A stretch of DNA of 16,044 nt from Methanothrix sp. (lineage in GTDB: Archaea; Halobacteriota; Methanosarcinia; Methanotrichales; Methanotrichaceae): assembly GCA_012798025.1 (NCBI GenBank), contig JAAZNX010000006.1:1-16044 (forward strand). The letters are read 5' to 3'. The notes under the pieces were generated by a model that saw only the letters and a program-made list of their open reading frames with translations, was not told where the DNA came from and made no database searches. Of the stretch, positions 7,299 to 13,209 are shown piece by piece. Each line of letters opens with the position of its first letter. Positions within the stretch are counted from its first letter, which is position 1. A program made the translations under genes and the position numbers.

Positions 7299-8548
7299 AG
7301 GCCGATCTTATGAGCGAGATTGCTGATATCGAGATGGAGGGCCACCTCATCGACTCACAGATGCTGACCAAAGTCCTGGATAAGGTCATGGACATGGGAG
7401 GCGAGTTCGAGATCAAGAAATTCCGGATAGGCCAAAAGAAGAACGACACCAGTTATGTGCAAATCACAGTTACTGGCGAGGACGCCGCACACCTGGACAG
7501 GATACTGCTGGAGTTGCATGCCTTAGGGGCACGTCTGGTGGAGATGGATGATGTTCGCACGGCCATTTCGCCGGGTGACATGGTTGTGCCCAGAGGGTTT
7601 TACTCTACCACCAATCATCCCACCTATGTGCGCTATCAAGGTGCATGGGTGGAGGTTGAGCACAACCACATGGATTGCCTCATAGTCCTCAAGGATGGCC
7701 GTGCCATATGCACGCCCATTGGCCACATCAAGAAAGGCGATCGCGTTGTGATAGGAACCTCAGGAGTTAAGGTCGTGCCGCCCGAACGTCCCAGGGAGAA
7801 GACGTTCTTTGGGTTCATGTCCAATGAGGTCTCCTCAGAGAGACCAAGTGGTGAGCTTGTCCGTCAGCTCGCCAGAGAGATAATCAGGACAAAAAACGCC
7901 GGCGGCAAGATCGCCGTGGTTTGCGGACCTGCAGTGGTTCACACCGGTGCAGCACCGTCCCTGGCAAAGCTCGTGCGGGACGGATACGTGGATGTGCTGC
8001 TGGCAGGAAATGCCGTAGCAGTGCATGACATCGAGCGCCAACTCTTCGGCACCAGCCTCGGCATGAACTGCGCTGGAAATGCTATTTCAGGAGGACATAG
8101 GAATCATCTTTACGCTATCAGCGAAATCATGGCCAGCGGTTCCATCAGGAATGCCATAGCAGAGGGCAAGCTCAAGGGAGGGATAATTTACGAGTGCATT
8201 AAGAGAGGCACAACCTTCGTCCTGGCAGGCTCGATTCGCGATGACGGGCCTCTCCCCGAGGTCATCACTGACACAGTGCAGGCCAAGGATGCCATGGATG
8301 CTGCGCTGCAGGGAGTGGACATGACCATAATGCTGGGAACAATGCTGCACTCCATCGCCGTGGGCAATCTTCTGCCCTCCTTCGTCAAGACCATTTGCGT
8401 CGATATCAATCCAGCGACGGTTACCAAACTCATGGACCGAGGGTCTGCTCAAGCCATAGGCCTCGTGACGGATATTGGAATCTTCTTGCCTCAGTTGGCC
8501 GAGGAGATCGACAAGCAAAAGCTAGAGATTTCCAAAACCCCCCCCTAG
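7295..8548 (+). CDS. TIGR00300 (LOR/SDH-type) protein, ornithine cyclodeaminase-like
   Basis: 417 residues from the GTG at 7295, chosen because it forms a GTGA overlap with the ligase stop and has GGTGA (7284-7288) 6 bases upstream; a TTG at 7292 and an ATG at 7310 are alternatives. The N-terminal region (about 1-110) matches the LOR/SDH conserved region found with lysine-ketoglutarate reductase/saccharopine dehydrogenase, for example DRILLELHALGARL. The C-terminal part contains KIAVVCGPAVVHTGAAPSL, VLLAGNAVAVHDIERQLFG and GTSLGMN, typical of the archaeal family. Homologues are described as a non-classical ornithine cyclodeaminase (ornithine to proline plus ammonia); the relation to cyanobacterial AgrE/ArgZ is from memory. 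It ends the operon at a run of eight C directly before the TAG. Confidence 0.85.
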   Translation: MKADLMSEIADIEMEGHLIDSQMLTKVLDKVMDMGGEFEIKKFRIGQKKNDTSYVQITVTGEDAAHLDRILLELHALGARLVEMDDVRTAISPGDMVVPRGFYSTTNHPTYVRYQGAWVEVEHNHMDCLIVLKDGRAICTPIGHIKKGDRVVIGTSGVKVVPPERPREKTFFGFMSNEVSSERPSGELVRQLAREIIRTKNAGGKIAVVCGPAVVHTGAAPSLAKLVRDGYVDVLLAGNAVAVHDIERQLFGTSLGMNCAGNAISGGHRNHLYAISEIMASGSIRNAIAEGKLKGGIIYECIKRGTTFVLAGSIRDDGPLPEVITDTVQAKDAMDAALQGVDMTIMLGTMLHSIAVGNLLPSFVKTICVDINPATVTKLMDRGSAQAIGLVTDIGIFLPQLAEEIDKQKLEISKTPP

Positions 8549-8560
8549 TGTGGATCGCAA

Positions 8561-8570
8561 ATCTTAAATT
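8561..8570 (+). promoter_or_regulatory. TATA-like box of the tRNA gene
   Basis: ATCTTAAATT lies about 35-40 bases before the tRNA 5' end, a fitting distance for an archaeal tRNA promoter with a short 5' leader. Confidence 0.45.
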
Positions 8571-8602
8571 CGCAAGGATATGAGCAACTAACAGTCTCAC
8601 AA

Positions 8603-8691
8603 GCCGCCGTGGCTTAGCCCGGTTAAAGCGGCTGATTCGTAAGTACATCCGAAAGATCAGCAGTCCATGGGTTCGAATCCCATCGGCGGCT
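8603..8691 (+). tRNA. tRNA-Thr(CGT) with a 14-nt intron
   Basis: The acceptor stem GCCGCCG (8603-8609) pairs with CGGCGGC (8684-8690). D arm GCTT/AAGC (8612-8615, 8626-8629) with GG in the loop; anticodon stem GCTGA/TCAGC (8631-8635, 8657-8661); T arm ATGGG-TTCGAAT-CCCAT (8667-8683). After removing the intron at 8642-8655 the anticodon loop is TTCGTAA, giving anticodon CGT (8638-8640). The discriminator is T (8691), which agrees with U73 being a threonine identity element in archaea (known). The mature tRNA is 75 nt, with no encoded CCA. It lies between the RNA ligase/cyclodeaminase operon and tbp with its own TATA-like box. Confidence 0.93.
8642..8655 (+). other. tRNA-Thr intron (14 nt) with bulge-helix-bulge fold, position 37/38
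   Basis: TTCG (8636-8639) in the anticodon loop pairs perfectly with CGAA (8650-8653), forming the 4-bp central helix. This leaves two 3-base bulges, TA^A (8640-8642) and AG^A (8654-8656), cut by the splicing endonuclease. The intron apex is GTACATC (8643-8649), so the outer helix is at most one base pair: a minimal, relaxed BHB. Confidence 0.87.
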
Positions 8692-8692
8692 C

Positions 8693-8710
8693 TTTAATTT
8701 TGTTCTCTTT
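8693..8710 (+). terminator. T-rich terminator of the tRNA gene
   Basis: TTTAATTTTGTTCTCTTT follows the tRNA by one base. Oligo-T runs are the usual archaeal termination signal; there is no hairpin. Confidence 0.5.
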
Positions 8711-8724
8711 GACCTTTATAAACA

Positions 8725-8765
8725 GTATTTAAGTGCTTTATAAGCAACTTATAAATCTTAAATAC
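8725..8765. repeat. Long imperfect palindrome of TATA-like boxes upstream of tbp
   Basis: Arms are GTATTTAAG (8725-8733) with CTTAAATAC (8757-8765), and TTTATAAG (8737-8744) with CTTATAAA (8748-8755), around a 3-base centre (CAA). This gives 17 complementary positions with a 3-versus-1 base asymmetry. Another TTTATAAAC lies at 8715-8723. It could be a protein-binding site (including TBP itself), a set of alternative TATA boxes, or part of a terminator. Confidence 0.7.
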
Positions 8766-8769
8766 TCAC

Positions 8770-8807
8770 ATATATATACCCCCAGTTTATAAAGGGAGTT
8801 TGGAGAT
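8770..8807 (+). promoter_or_regulatory. tbp promoter and ribosome-binding site
   Basis: ATATATATAC (8770-8779) and GTTTATAAAG (8785-8794) are both plausible TATA boxes. The first would start transcription near 8800, the second at about the ATG. GGAGAT (8802-8807) lies 8 bases before the ATG at 8816 and argues for a leadered message. Confidence 0.55.
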
Positions 8808-8815
8808 ATTTGCCT

Positions 8816-9367
8816 ATGGAGTCCACAATAAATATCGAGAACGTGGTGGCATCTACCAAGCTGGCGGAGGAGTTTGACCTTCACAAGATCGAAGCCGAGC
8901 TGGAGGGCGCTGAGTATAACAAAGAGAAGTTTCCCGGCCTCGTCTACAGGGTCAAGGCCCCCAGGGCTGCTTTTCTCATCTTTACCTCAGGCAAGGTAGT
9001 ATGCACCGGGGCCAAGAACGTCGAGGACGTTCGCACTGTCATCACCAACATGGCCAAGACGCTCAAGTCCATCGGCTTTGAGAATATCGATCTTGAGCCC
9101 GAAATCCACGTTCAGAATATTGTGGCTTCTGCAGACCTTAAGACCGATTTGAACTTGAATGCCATCGCTCTGGGCCTGGGACTTGAGAACATCGAGTACG
9201 AGCCTGAGCAGTTTCCCGGCTTGGTTTATAGGATCAGGCAGCCCAAGGTGGTGGTGCTAATATTCAGCTCAGGAAAGCTGGTGGTCACGGGCGGAAAATC
9301 GCCGGAGGAGTGCGAGGAGGGTGTGCGGATCGTGCGGCAGCAGCTTGAGAACATGGGACTGCTGTAA
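8816..9367 (+). CDS. tbp: TATA-binding protein (TBP/TFIID)
   Basis: 183 residues, the normal archaeal length. Two direct repeats are obvious: about residues 1-89 and 90-183. Each has INIENVVAS or IHVQNIVAS, then FPGLVYR, then a LIFxSGKxVxTG segment holding the DNA-intercalating phenylalanine region. The protein binds promoter TATA boxes and recruits TFB and RNA polymerase. The ATG at 8816 is preferred over a TTG at 8810 because GGAGAT ends 8 bases before it. The acidic C-terminal tail typical of some methanogen TBPs is short (EECEEGV inside the last helix). The upstream region is unusually rich in palindromic TATA-like boxes, which could allow autoregulation (inference). A T7 run follows the stop. 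Confidence 0.97.
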   Translation: MESTINIENVVASTKLAEEFDLHKIEAELEGAEYNKEKFPGLVYRVKAPRAAFLIFTSGKVVCTGAKNVEDVRTVITNMAKTLKSIGFENIDLEPEIHVQNIVASADLKTDLNLNAIALGLGLENIEYEPEQFPGLVYRIRQPKVVVLIFSSGKLVVTGGKSPEECEEGVRIVRQQLENMGLL

Positions 9368-9370
9368 TAC

Positions 9371-9385
9371 GGTTTTCATTTTTTT
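9371..9385 (+). terminator. T-rich terminator after tbp
   Basis: GGTTTTCATTTTTTT follows the tbp stop by three bases; the T7 run is at 9379-9385. Confidence 0.5.
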
Positions 9386-9412
9386 GAATCCATCTAATCT
9401 GTCACAAAAATT

Positions 9413-9457
9413 ACTTAAATTAAGAACGCCAATTAAGATCTAAGAGAGATCTGGAGG
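9413..9457 (+). promoter_or_regulatory. Promoter and RBS of the small membrane protein gene
   Basis: ACTTAAATTAAG (about 9412-9423) is TATA-like, with initiation expected near 9443. GGAGG (9453-9457) is 8 bases before the GTG at 9466. Two AGATCT hexamers (9436-9441 and 9447-9452) flank the likely start site. Confidence 0.5.
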
Positions 9458-9465
9458 GCGTGGCG

Positions 9466-9606
9466 GTGTTGGACTTTGGGGAGGGGAGAGTTCAAGAGAC
9501 TTTCTTGGAGAGCTTGCAAAAGAACAAATACAGCGACTTGGTCTTGTTTTGTATTTTGATTCTGACGTTCGTCGTACTGATAATTGCATCTGTCACGCTC
9601 ACTTGA
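9466..9606 (+). CDS. Small single-pass membrane protein, 46 residues, unknown
   Basis: Reading from the GTG at 9466 (or the GTG at 9460, 48 residues) to the TGA at 9604-9606 gives a protein with a charged N-terminal half (LDFGEGRVQETFLESLQKNK) and a C-terminal hydrophobic stretch (LVLFCILILTFVVLIIA region), i.e. one membrane helix near the C-terminus as in tail-anchored proteins. A TATA-like box, a GGAGG and a downstream hairpin with a T run all fit in the short gap between tbp and hisS, which makes it more than a chance frame. The GTG at 9466 is chosen because the GGAGG is 8 bases upstream, against 2 for 9460. I do not recognise the family; topology is probably N-terminus inside. Confidence 0.68.
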   Translation: MLDFGEGRVQETFLESLQKNKYSDLVLFCILILTFVVLIIASVTLT

Positions 9607-9631
9607 AGGACGATATTTATGTCCTCTTTTT
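9607..9631 (+). terminator. Hairpin terminator after the small membrane protein gene
   Basis: AGGAC (9607-9611) pairs with GTCCT (9621-9625) around a 9-base loop, followed by CTTTTT (9626-9631). It separates the gene from the convergent hisS. Confidence 0.5.
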
Positions 9632-9648
9632 CGCGAATGCCCTTCACC

Positions 9649-10995
9649 TCAAGTGCATCGGAAATGCTCCTCCAGCCGTTCCTCGATCTCCTCCAGCGTC
9701 AGGCTCTCTTGCTCTCCAGTCTGCATATTTCGCAATGTGAGCTTTCCCATGTCCAGCTCATTTCTGCCCAATATTATCGCGAACTGGGCGCCTGCTGATC
9801 CTGCTGCCTTGAGCTGCGCCCCAAGTCCCCTGCCCATGACATCAAGAACTACTGGCACTCTTTGGCGCAGCTTCTTTGAAATCTTCGCAGCATCGACTTT
9901 GACATCTGGCGTAAAGGCCAAGAAGACAGGAGGCTTTCGCTCATCTTTGATCTGCACGATCTCCATGATGCGATCGAAGCCGAGGCCAAAGCCCGTGGAC
10001 GAGGTCTCTTTGCCTCCGAAGAGGCTGGCCAGCTCATAGGTCCCTCCGCCGCAGATCTGCCGCTGCGCACCCAATCCTTCTGCATAAATCTCGAAGACAG
10101 TGCCTGAGTAGTATTCCAGGCCGCGCACGATCTCAAAGTCAGTGGTGAAGTTGACGCCATAGGCTTCGAGGAGCTCCACGGTCTCGCGAAACTCATCCAT
10201 CTTAAGCTCTGCGCTCACAAAACGACCAGTGCGTGCGGAGGCCCTGCCAGCCGTCTCAGAAGATCTAGCCAAGGATCCCGCAGTCGACGCTGATTCCGGT
10301 GTTCTGACTGCGCCCAGATCTCGTGCGATCTCCAAGGCTTTATCCAGGGCATCTTTGCCTTTCAGATCGATCAACTCCAGCAGACCGAGATGGTTTGCAC
10401 CTATATCATCCAGGAACTCCGCCAAAGCCTCGCGCTCTTTTTTGTCGATCATCCTCATGACCGCAGGCCTGTTCTCTGCGCCGATCTTGTCCATCAGGGA
10501 TCTGATCAGCCCAAGGTATCCGACGTGGATCTCGCCCACCACGTTAACGCTGCGCAGCGTCTGGTCTGCCAGCGCGATGACCTCAGCCTCAGAATCAGGC
10601 CTGGATCCGCCGATCAGCTCTGCGCCAAGCTGCCAGAACTCCCGGAAGCGCCCCTTCTGGGGCCGCTCATAACGGAAGCAATTGCCAAAGTAGTAGAGCC
10701 TCTGGGGCCGCGGAGCATTCTGCAGCTCGGATACGTACATGCGCATCACAGGCGCTGTCAGCTCTGGCCGCAGGGCAAGATCACGGCCACCCTTGTCCTT
10801 GAAGCTATAGATCTCGTCTATCACCGACTGGCCCGACTTTATGGTGAAGAGCTCCAGTAGCTCAAAGGTGGGCGTGGCTATCTCCTGATATCCCCAGCGC
10901 CCTAAAACACTCTCCATAGCCTCCCTGGCTATGCTTCTCCGCCAGGCTTCTGCAGGAAGAAAGTCCCTGGTGCCTCTTGGTCTCTGTATGGTCAT
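9649..10995 (-). CDS. hisS: Histidyl-tRNA synthetase
   Basis: 448 residues from the ATG at 10995, which gives the typical class II HisRS N-terminus MTIQRPRGTRDFLP. Seen: motif 2 RYERPQKGRFREFWQLG, the histidine-binding motif IVRGLEYYSGTVFEIY, ICGGGTY, motif 3 FGLGFDRIM, and a C-terminal anticodon-binding domain (VVLDVMGRGLGAQLK, FAIILGRNEL). The enzyme charges tRNA-His with histidine using ATP. A Ser/Ala/Arg-rich insertion (TPESASTAGSLARSSETA region) is low complexity and may be a surface loop. The open frame extends 39 codons upstream to 11112, but that part looks like untranslated promoter sequence containing a tandem repeat. A TATA-like box about 30 bases before the ATG and no clear SD suggest a leaderless transcript. 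It converges on the small membrane protein gene. Confidence 0.95.
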   Translation of the reverse strand: MTIQRPRGTRDFLPAEAWRRSIAREAMESVLGRWGYQEIATPTFELLELFTIKSGQSVIDEIYSFKDKGGRDLALRPELTAPVMRMYVSELQNAPRPQRLYYFGNCFRYERPQKGRFREFWQLGAELIGGSRPDSEAEVIALADQTLRSVNVVGEIHVGYLGLIRSLMDKIGAENRPAVMRMIDKKEREALAEFLDDIGANHLGLLELIDLKGKDALDKALEIARDLGAVRTPESASTAGSLARSSETAGRASARTGRFVSAELKMDEFRETVELLEAYGVNFTTDFEIVRGLEYYSGTVFEIYAEGLGAQRQICGGGTYELASLFGGKETSSTGFGLGFDRIMEIVQIKDERKPPVFLAFTPDVKVDAAKISKKLRQRVPVVLDVMGRGLGAQLKAAGSAGAQFAIILGRNELDMGKLTLRNMQTGEQESLTLEEIEERLEEHFRCT

Positions 10996-11021
10996 ATCGC
11001 AAAGGGTTTCGCGCAAAATGC

Positions 11022-11061
11022 CCATATAGTTTGTGATGAGAAAATAGTTCGCGATGAGATA
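11022..11061 (-). promoter_or_regulatory. hisS promoter with an 18-bp tandem duplication
   Basis: The complement of 11022-11031 reads ACTATATGGG, a TATA-like box about 30 bases before the hisS ATG. The plus strand shows two tandem 18-mers, 11026-11043 and 11044-11061, matching at 15 of 18 positions (core AGTTyGyGATGAGA). The ACTAT part of the box is duplicated with the unit. Confidence 0.5.
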
Positions 11062-11108
11062 AGACAGCCCTGTCGCAAAGCCCAAGCTAGAGGCAAGGCA
11101 CCGTCGAT

Positions 11109-11801
11109 TCACTTAAGTTTTTCCTCTACCTCTGATGAGCAGACGATGATCTGCACAGGCTTTATTATTATATTCGAAGTGGCCACCGCACTGCCACCTT
11201 CAACGGTATTTATAGCGCTGACAGTTATGCCGTGAACATCGATATTCATGCTGTTCCCCAAGCGTTGCGAAGGCCTTTGCGTTCCTTTCGCTTGAGAGCG
11301 GCTGTCATTCATGCAAGAATTCAATTTATCGTCAACAATTTTTTCAATATCTTCGCCTTCGTCAGCTATCGACCACTCTTTTTCCGAGTACTCCTCGCCT
11401 GTAACCCTGACGTCCAGAAAATTCGCCAGGCCTTGCGCCTCAGGGTCCCCATTTTGGAGTTCATCGTAAAATATATCCCTTTGTCGAAGGGCATTCATGG
11501 CCTTCAGGCCTTGAACTTGGTGATCTGAATAGGATTGGTTCAAGCGAATCTTCTCCTCCACTGGTGCTATATGAAGGATAAAATCAGTGCTATGAGTCAA
11601 TGAGACCTGTGGCCTTCGCGAAGCCCAGGGAAAGATATGGGTGTTATTATTGGGAAGCTTGAGCTGCCCTACACCAGATTCAAACTGAGGATGAATTAAA
11701 TTTAATCGTTGTTCTGTCGCTGATGCTCCTAGCATCAAGCAGAGACAAACAATAGTGGCCCCCACCAGCAATGCGCCGGTGGGTCCCATTATTCTGTTCA
11801 T
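11109..11801 (-). CDS. Secreted protein B1 of a duplicated two-gene cassette, unknown function
   Basis: 230 residues with an N-terminal signal peptide (hydrophobic GALLVGATIVCLCLMLGASA, probable cleavage after ASA, residue 28). It is a paralogue of B2 at 12611: shared blocks are LRQRDIFYDELQ (LKQRDIYWDDSQ in B2), a GN-LD-V-G stretch, and a strongly conserved C-terminus with VSAINTVEGGSAVATSNIII, then PVQ and EEKLK. B1 carries an extra acidic segment in the middle (EWSIADEGEDIEKIVDDKLN). No enzyme motif is visible and there is no C-terminal anchor. It starts 30 bases after the stop of A1, with a hairpin in that gap and no strong SD. The C-terminal block resembles the A-protein repeats in style (alternating small/polar residues with G-N-A turns), suggesting a beta-rich extracellular structural protein (inference). 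Confidence 0.78.
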   Translation of the reverse strand: MNRIMGPTGALLVGATIVCLCLMLGASATEQRLNLIHPQFESGVGQLKLPNNNTHIFPWASRRPQVSLTHSTDFILHIAPVEEKIRLNQSYSDHQVQGLKAMNALRQRDIFYDELQNGDPEAQGLANFLDVRVTGEEYSEKEWSIADEGEDIEKIVDDKLNSCMNDSRSQAKGTQRPSQRLGNSMNIDVHGITVSAINTVEGGSAVATSNIIIKPVQIIVCSSEVEEKLK

Positions 11802-11811
11802 ATAGCACTCA

Positions 11812-11829
11812 TCAGGTCCTGGGACCTGA
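11812..11829 (-). repeat. Hairpin between secreted genes A1 and B1
   Basis: TCAGGTCC (11812-11819) and GGACCTGA (11822-11829) form a perfect 8-bp stem with a 2-base centre, ending two bases before the A1 stop codon. No T run follows. It may stabilise the A1 message or partly terminate transcription, so that A is made in excess over B. Confidence 0.65.
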
Positions 11830-11831
11830 AA

Positions 11832-12314
11832 TTACTGCTGGTTGGTGGCGATCTCTACGTTGTTTTGAGCCAGAGTAGACGCAGCGTTCCTCGCGAAGGG
11901 GAAAGCACCCTGAATGCCGACTCCGATGGCAGTGGCACTTCTGCTCCCTACCTCGATCTGCTCCACGTTGTACTTGGGACTGCAGGATGCACATGTGGCA
12001 CTGTCACCTGTATCCTGATTTTTCTTGATCTTCAGGTTGTTTTGCGCAGTTACAGCAGCCGAATTAGTGCCAAATGGTCCTGCAAATTGTCCGCCTACAC
12101 CTATTGCCAGGGCGTTATCGTTTCCTACTTTAACTGAGTCGTAGTTCGTATTAGACGCTGCAGGGAACTTGAATGCGCTGCCTTGGGTCTCAAAAATTCC
12201 CTCGCCCAGAACATCCACACCGCCATTTCCAACTATTGCGCTTTGGGCCATCACTGGGGCCGCAAGAGCTGCCACAGCCATAGCCAGCACAAAGAATATT
12301 GCTACTCTTTTGAT
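11832..12314 (-). CDS. Secreted repeat protein A1, curlin-like repeats, apparent ATC start
   Basis: 160 residues if started at the ATC at 12314. The signal peptide IKRVAIFFVLAMAVAALA is followed by APVMA^Q cleavage (residue 23/24). No ATG, GTG or TTG exists in this frame between an upstream TAA and the ATC. A GTG at 12290 would give a signal peptide with no basic end and only about 15 residues. GGGGTGA lies 4 bases before the ATC. The mature protein has a GIFETQGSAFKFP block shared with A2, then two repeats of about 42 residues (60-101 and 118-160): DSVKVGNDNALAIG ... AQNNLKIKKNQ and EQIEVGSRSATAIG ... AQNNVEIATNQ. The joining segment contains CASC. The VGN-x-x-A turn and the AQNN/NQ ends recall curlin repeats; a beta-solenoid or amyloid-like fold is inferred. 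Confidence 0.75.
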   Translation of the reverse strand: MKRVAIFFVLAMAVAALAAPVMAQSAIVGNGGVDVLGEGIFETQGSAFKFPAASNTNYDSVKVGNDNALAIGVGGQFAGPFGTNSAAVTAQNNLKIKKNQDTGDSATCASCSPKYNVEQIEVGSRSATAIGVGIQGAFPFARNAASTLAQNNVEIATNQQ

Positions 12315-12373
12315 AGTCTCACCCCATAAATCTTTTTAGATTAGACTTAACTAACACTCAATTATATATATAC
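12315..12373 (-). promoter_or_regulatory. Promoter and Shine-Dalgarno of A1
   Basis: The complement of 12362-12373 is a TATA box (TATATATATAAT type) preceded by ACCAAAA as BRE. Initiation is expected near 12341, giving a leader of about 27 bases. The complement of 12319-12325 is GGGGTGA, 4 bases before the ATC. The leader matches A2 closely around the SD. Confidence 0.65.
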
Positions 12374-12610
12374 GTTTTGGTGCCTTTTTTAAAGGAATAA
12401 TAGAATTATAGAAATATTTGTACTAATTAATTTTCCATAAGATATGTGCGGTGTGATATGCGATCCATATAATACAACCCTAAATAGCAAGCTTCGCATA
12501 GCAGTATGATTTCCCTGCTAAATGCAAAAGCCCTGAAAATGCAAAAGTCCTGGAAAAAGAGACGAATGAGGTTTACTGTCTTTGCTAGAAATATGGGCCC
12601 ATGGCGGGCA
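12374..12610. other. AT-rich gap between A1 promoter and B2, with a 17-bp tandem repeat
   Basis: No gene is seen. Two adjacent 17-mers, 12521-12537 and 12538-12554 (core AATGCAAAAGyCCTG), match at 15 of 17 positions. A weak hairpin after the B2 stop, GCCC (12597-12600) with GGGC (12606-12609), and the palindrome ATGGGCCCAT (12593-12602) may help end the B2 transcript. The rest is unremarkable AT-rich sequence. Confidence 0.5.
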
Positions 12611-13177
12611 TTATTTTAACTTTTCAGATACCTCGGGAAGGGGGGAGTAAATTATAGTTTGGACCGGGCTTATGATTATATTGGATGTGGCTGCTGCATT
12701 GCCATCTTCAACTGTATTCATGGCGCTAACCAATATATTGCTTACATAGACATTAAGGTAGTTTCCAACAAAACCGGACCTGCAACTTCTGGATTGTCCA
12801 TTCGTAAGATCGCTACCATCAATCAAACCACCATCCACCCATATGTCCAAAGCGTTGCCAACTGGTTGGCGCTCCAGACCATACGTCTGAGAATCGTCCC
12901 AATAAATATCCCGTTGTTTTAAGTCGTTTATTACAGATAGGTCTTCCAATTTTGCCCGTGAATGAGAGCCATTTATGAGAATCGCCTTGTCGAGAAGCTC
13001 GAGCTGCCCTGTCACAGGTCTTTGCCCGTGATAAACGAGATCAGATTGAAATTCTTTAACCTTATTGAGCGGCTCGGACAGATCAGGATGATGCTCTGCC
13101 AAGGCCAAGATAGATGAAAAGCAAATAAAGAAAAAAACCACCAGCAGCATGCCAGTGGATTTTAGCTGGGCATTCAT
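12611..13177 (-). CDS. Secreted protein B2 of a duplicated two-gene cassette, unknown function
   Basis: 188 residues. The signal peptide (GMLLVVFFFICFSSILALA) is probably cut after ALA, about residue 27. It is a paralogue of B1. The conserved blocks are INDLKQRDIYWDDSQ, GNALDIWVDG and the C-terminal GNYLNVYVSNILVSAMNTVE, then G-A-ATSNIII, PVQ and SEKLK. GN-x-LDIxV and GN-x-LNVxV look like two copies of one short beta motif inside the protein. It begins 32 bases after the A2 stop without a clear SD, so translation may depend on A2. It lacks the acidic insertion of B1. No family is recognised and no transmembrane anchor follows the signal peptide, so a released or matrix protein is expected. 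Confidence 0.78.
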   Translation of the reverse strand: MNAQLKSTGMLLVVFFFICFSSILALAEHHPDLSEPLNKVKEFQSDLVYHGQRPVTGQLELLDKAILINGSHSRAKLEDLSVINDLKQRDIYWDDSQTYGLERQPVGNALDIWVDGGLIDGSDLTNGQSRSCRSGFVGNYLNVYVSNILVSAMNTVEDGNAAATSNIIISPVQTIIYSPLPEVSEKLK

Positions 13178-13209
13178 ACAGGACCGTCTTTTAGGTCAGA
13201 TATCAGGAC

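Noticed and set aside
8642..8655. Alternative intron boundaries giving a different anticodon
   Set aside because: Only the 8642-8655 intron leaves a seven-base loop with both 3-base bulges around a perfect 4-bp helix; T73 also agrees with threonine.
6177..8691. RNA ligase as the joining enzyme for the nearby intron-bearing tRNA
   Set aside because: Archaeal tRNA exons are joined by RtcB; adjacency alone does not support this.
8810..8815. TTG start at 8810 for tbp
   Set aside because: Only two or three bases from the SD; the ATG at 8816 has correct spacing and a typical TBP N-terminus.
9549..10860. Plus-strand open frames over hisS (for example 9584-10039 and 10390-10860)
   Set aside because: Shadows of hisS, whose motifs are unambiguous; no SD or recognisable domains.
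10996..11112. N-terminal extension of hisS by 39 codons to an ATG at 11112
   Set aside because: The extension reads across a tandem repeat and TATA-like sequence, while MTIQRPRGTRDFLP at 10995 is the usual HisRS start.
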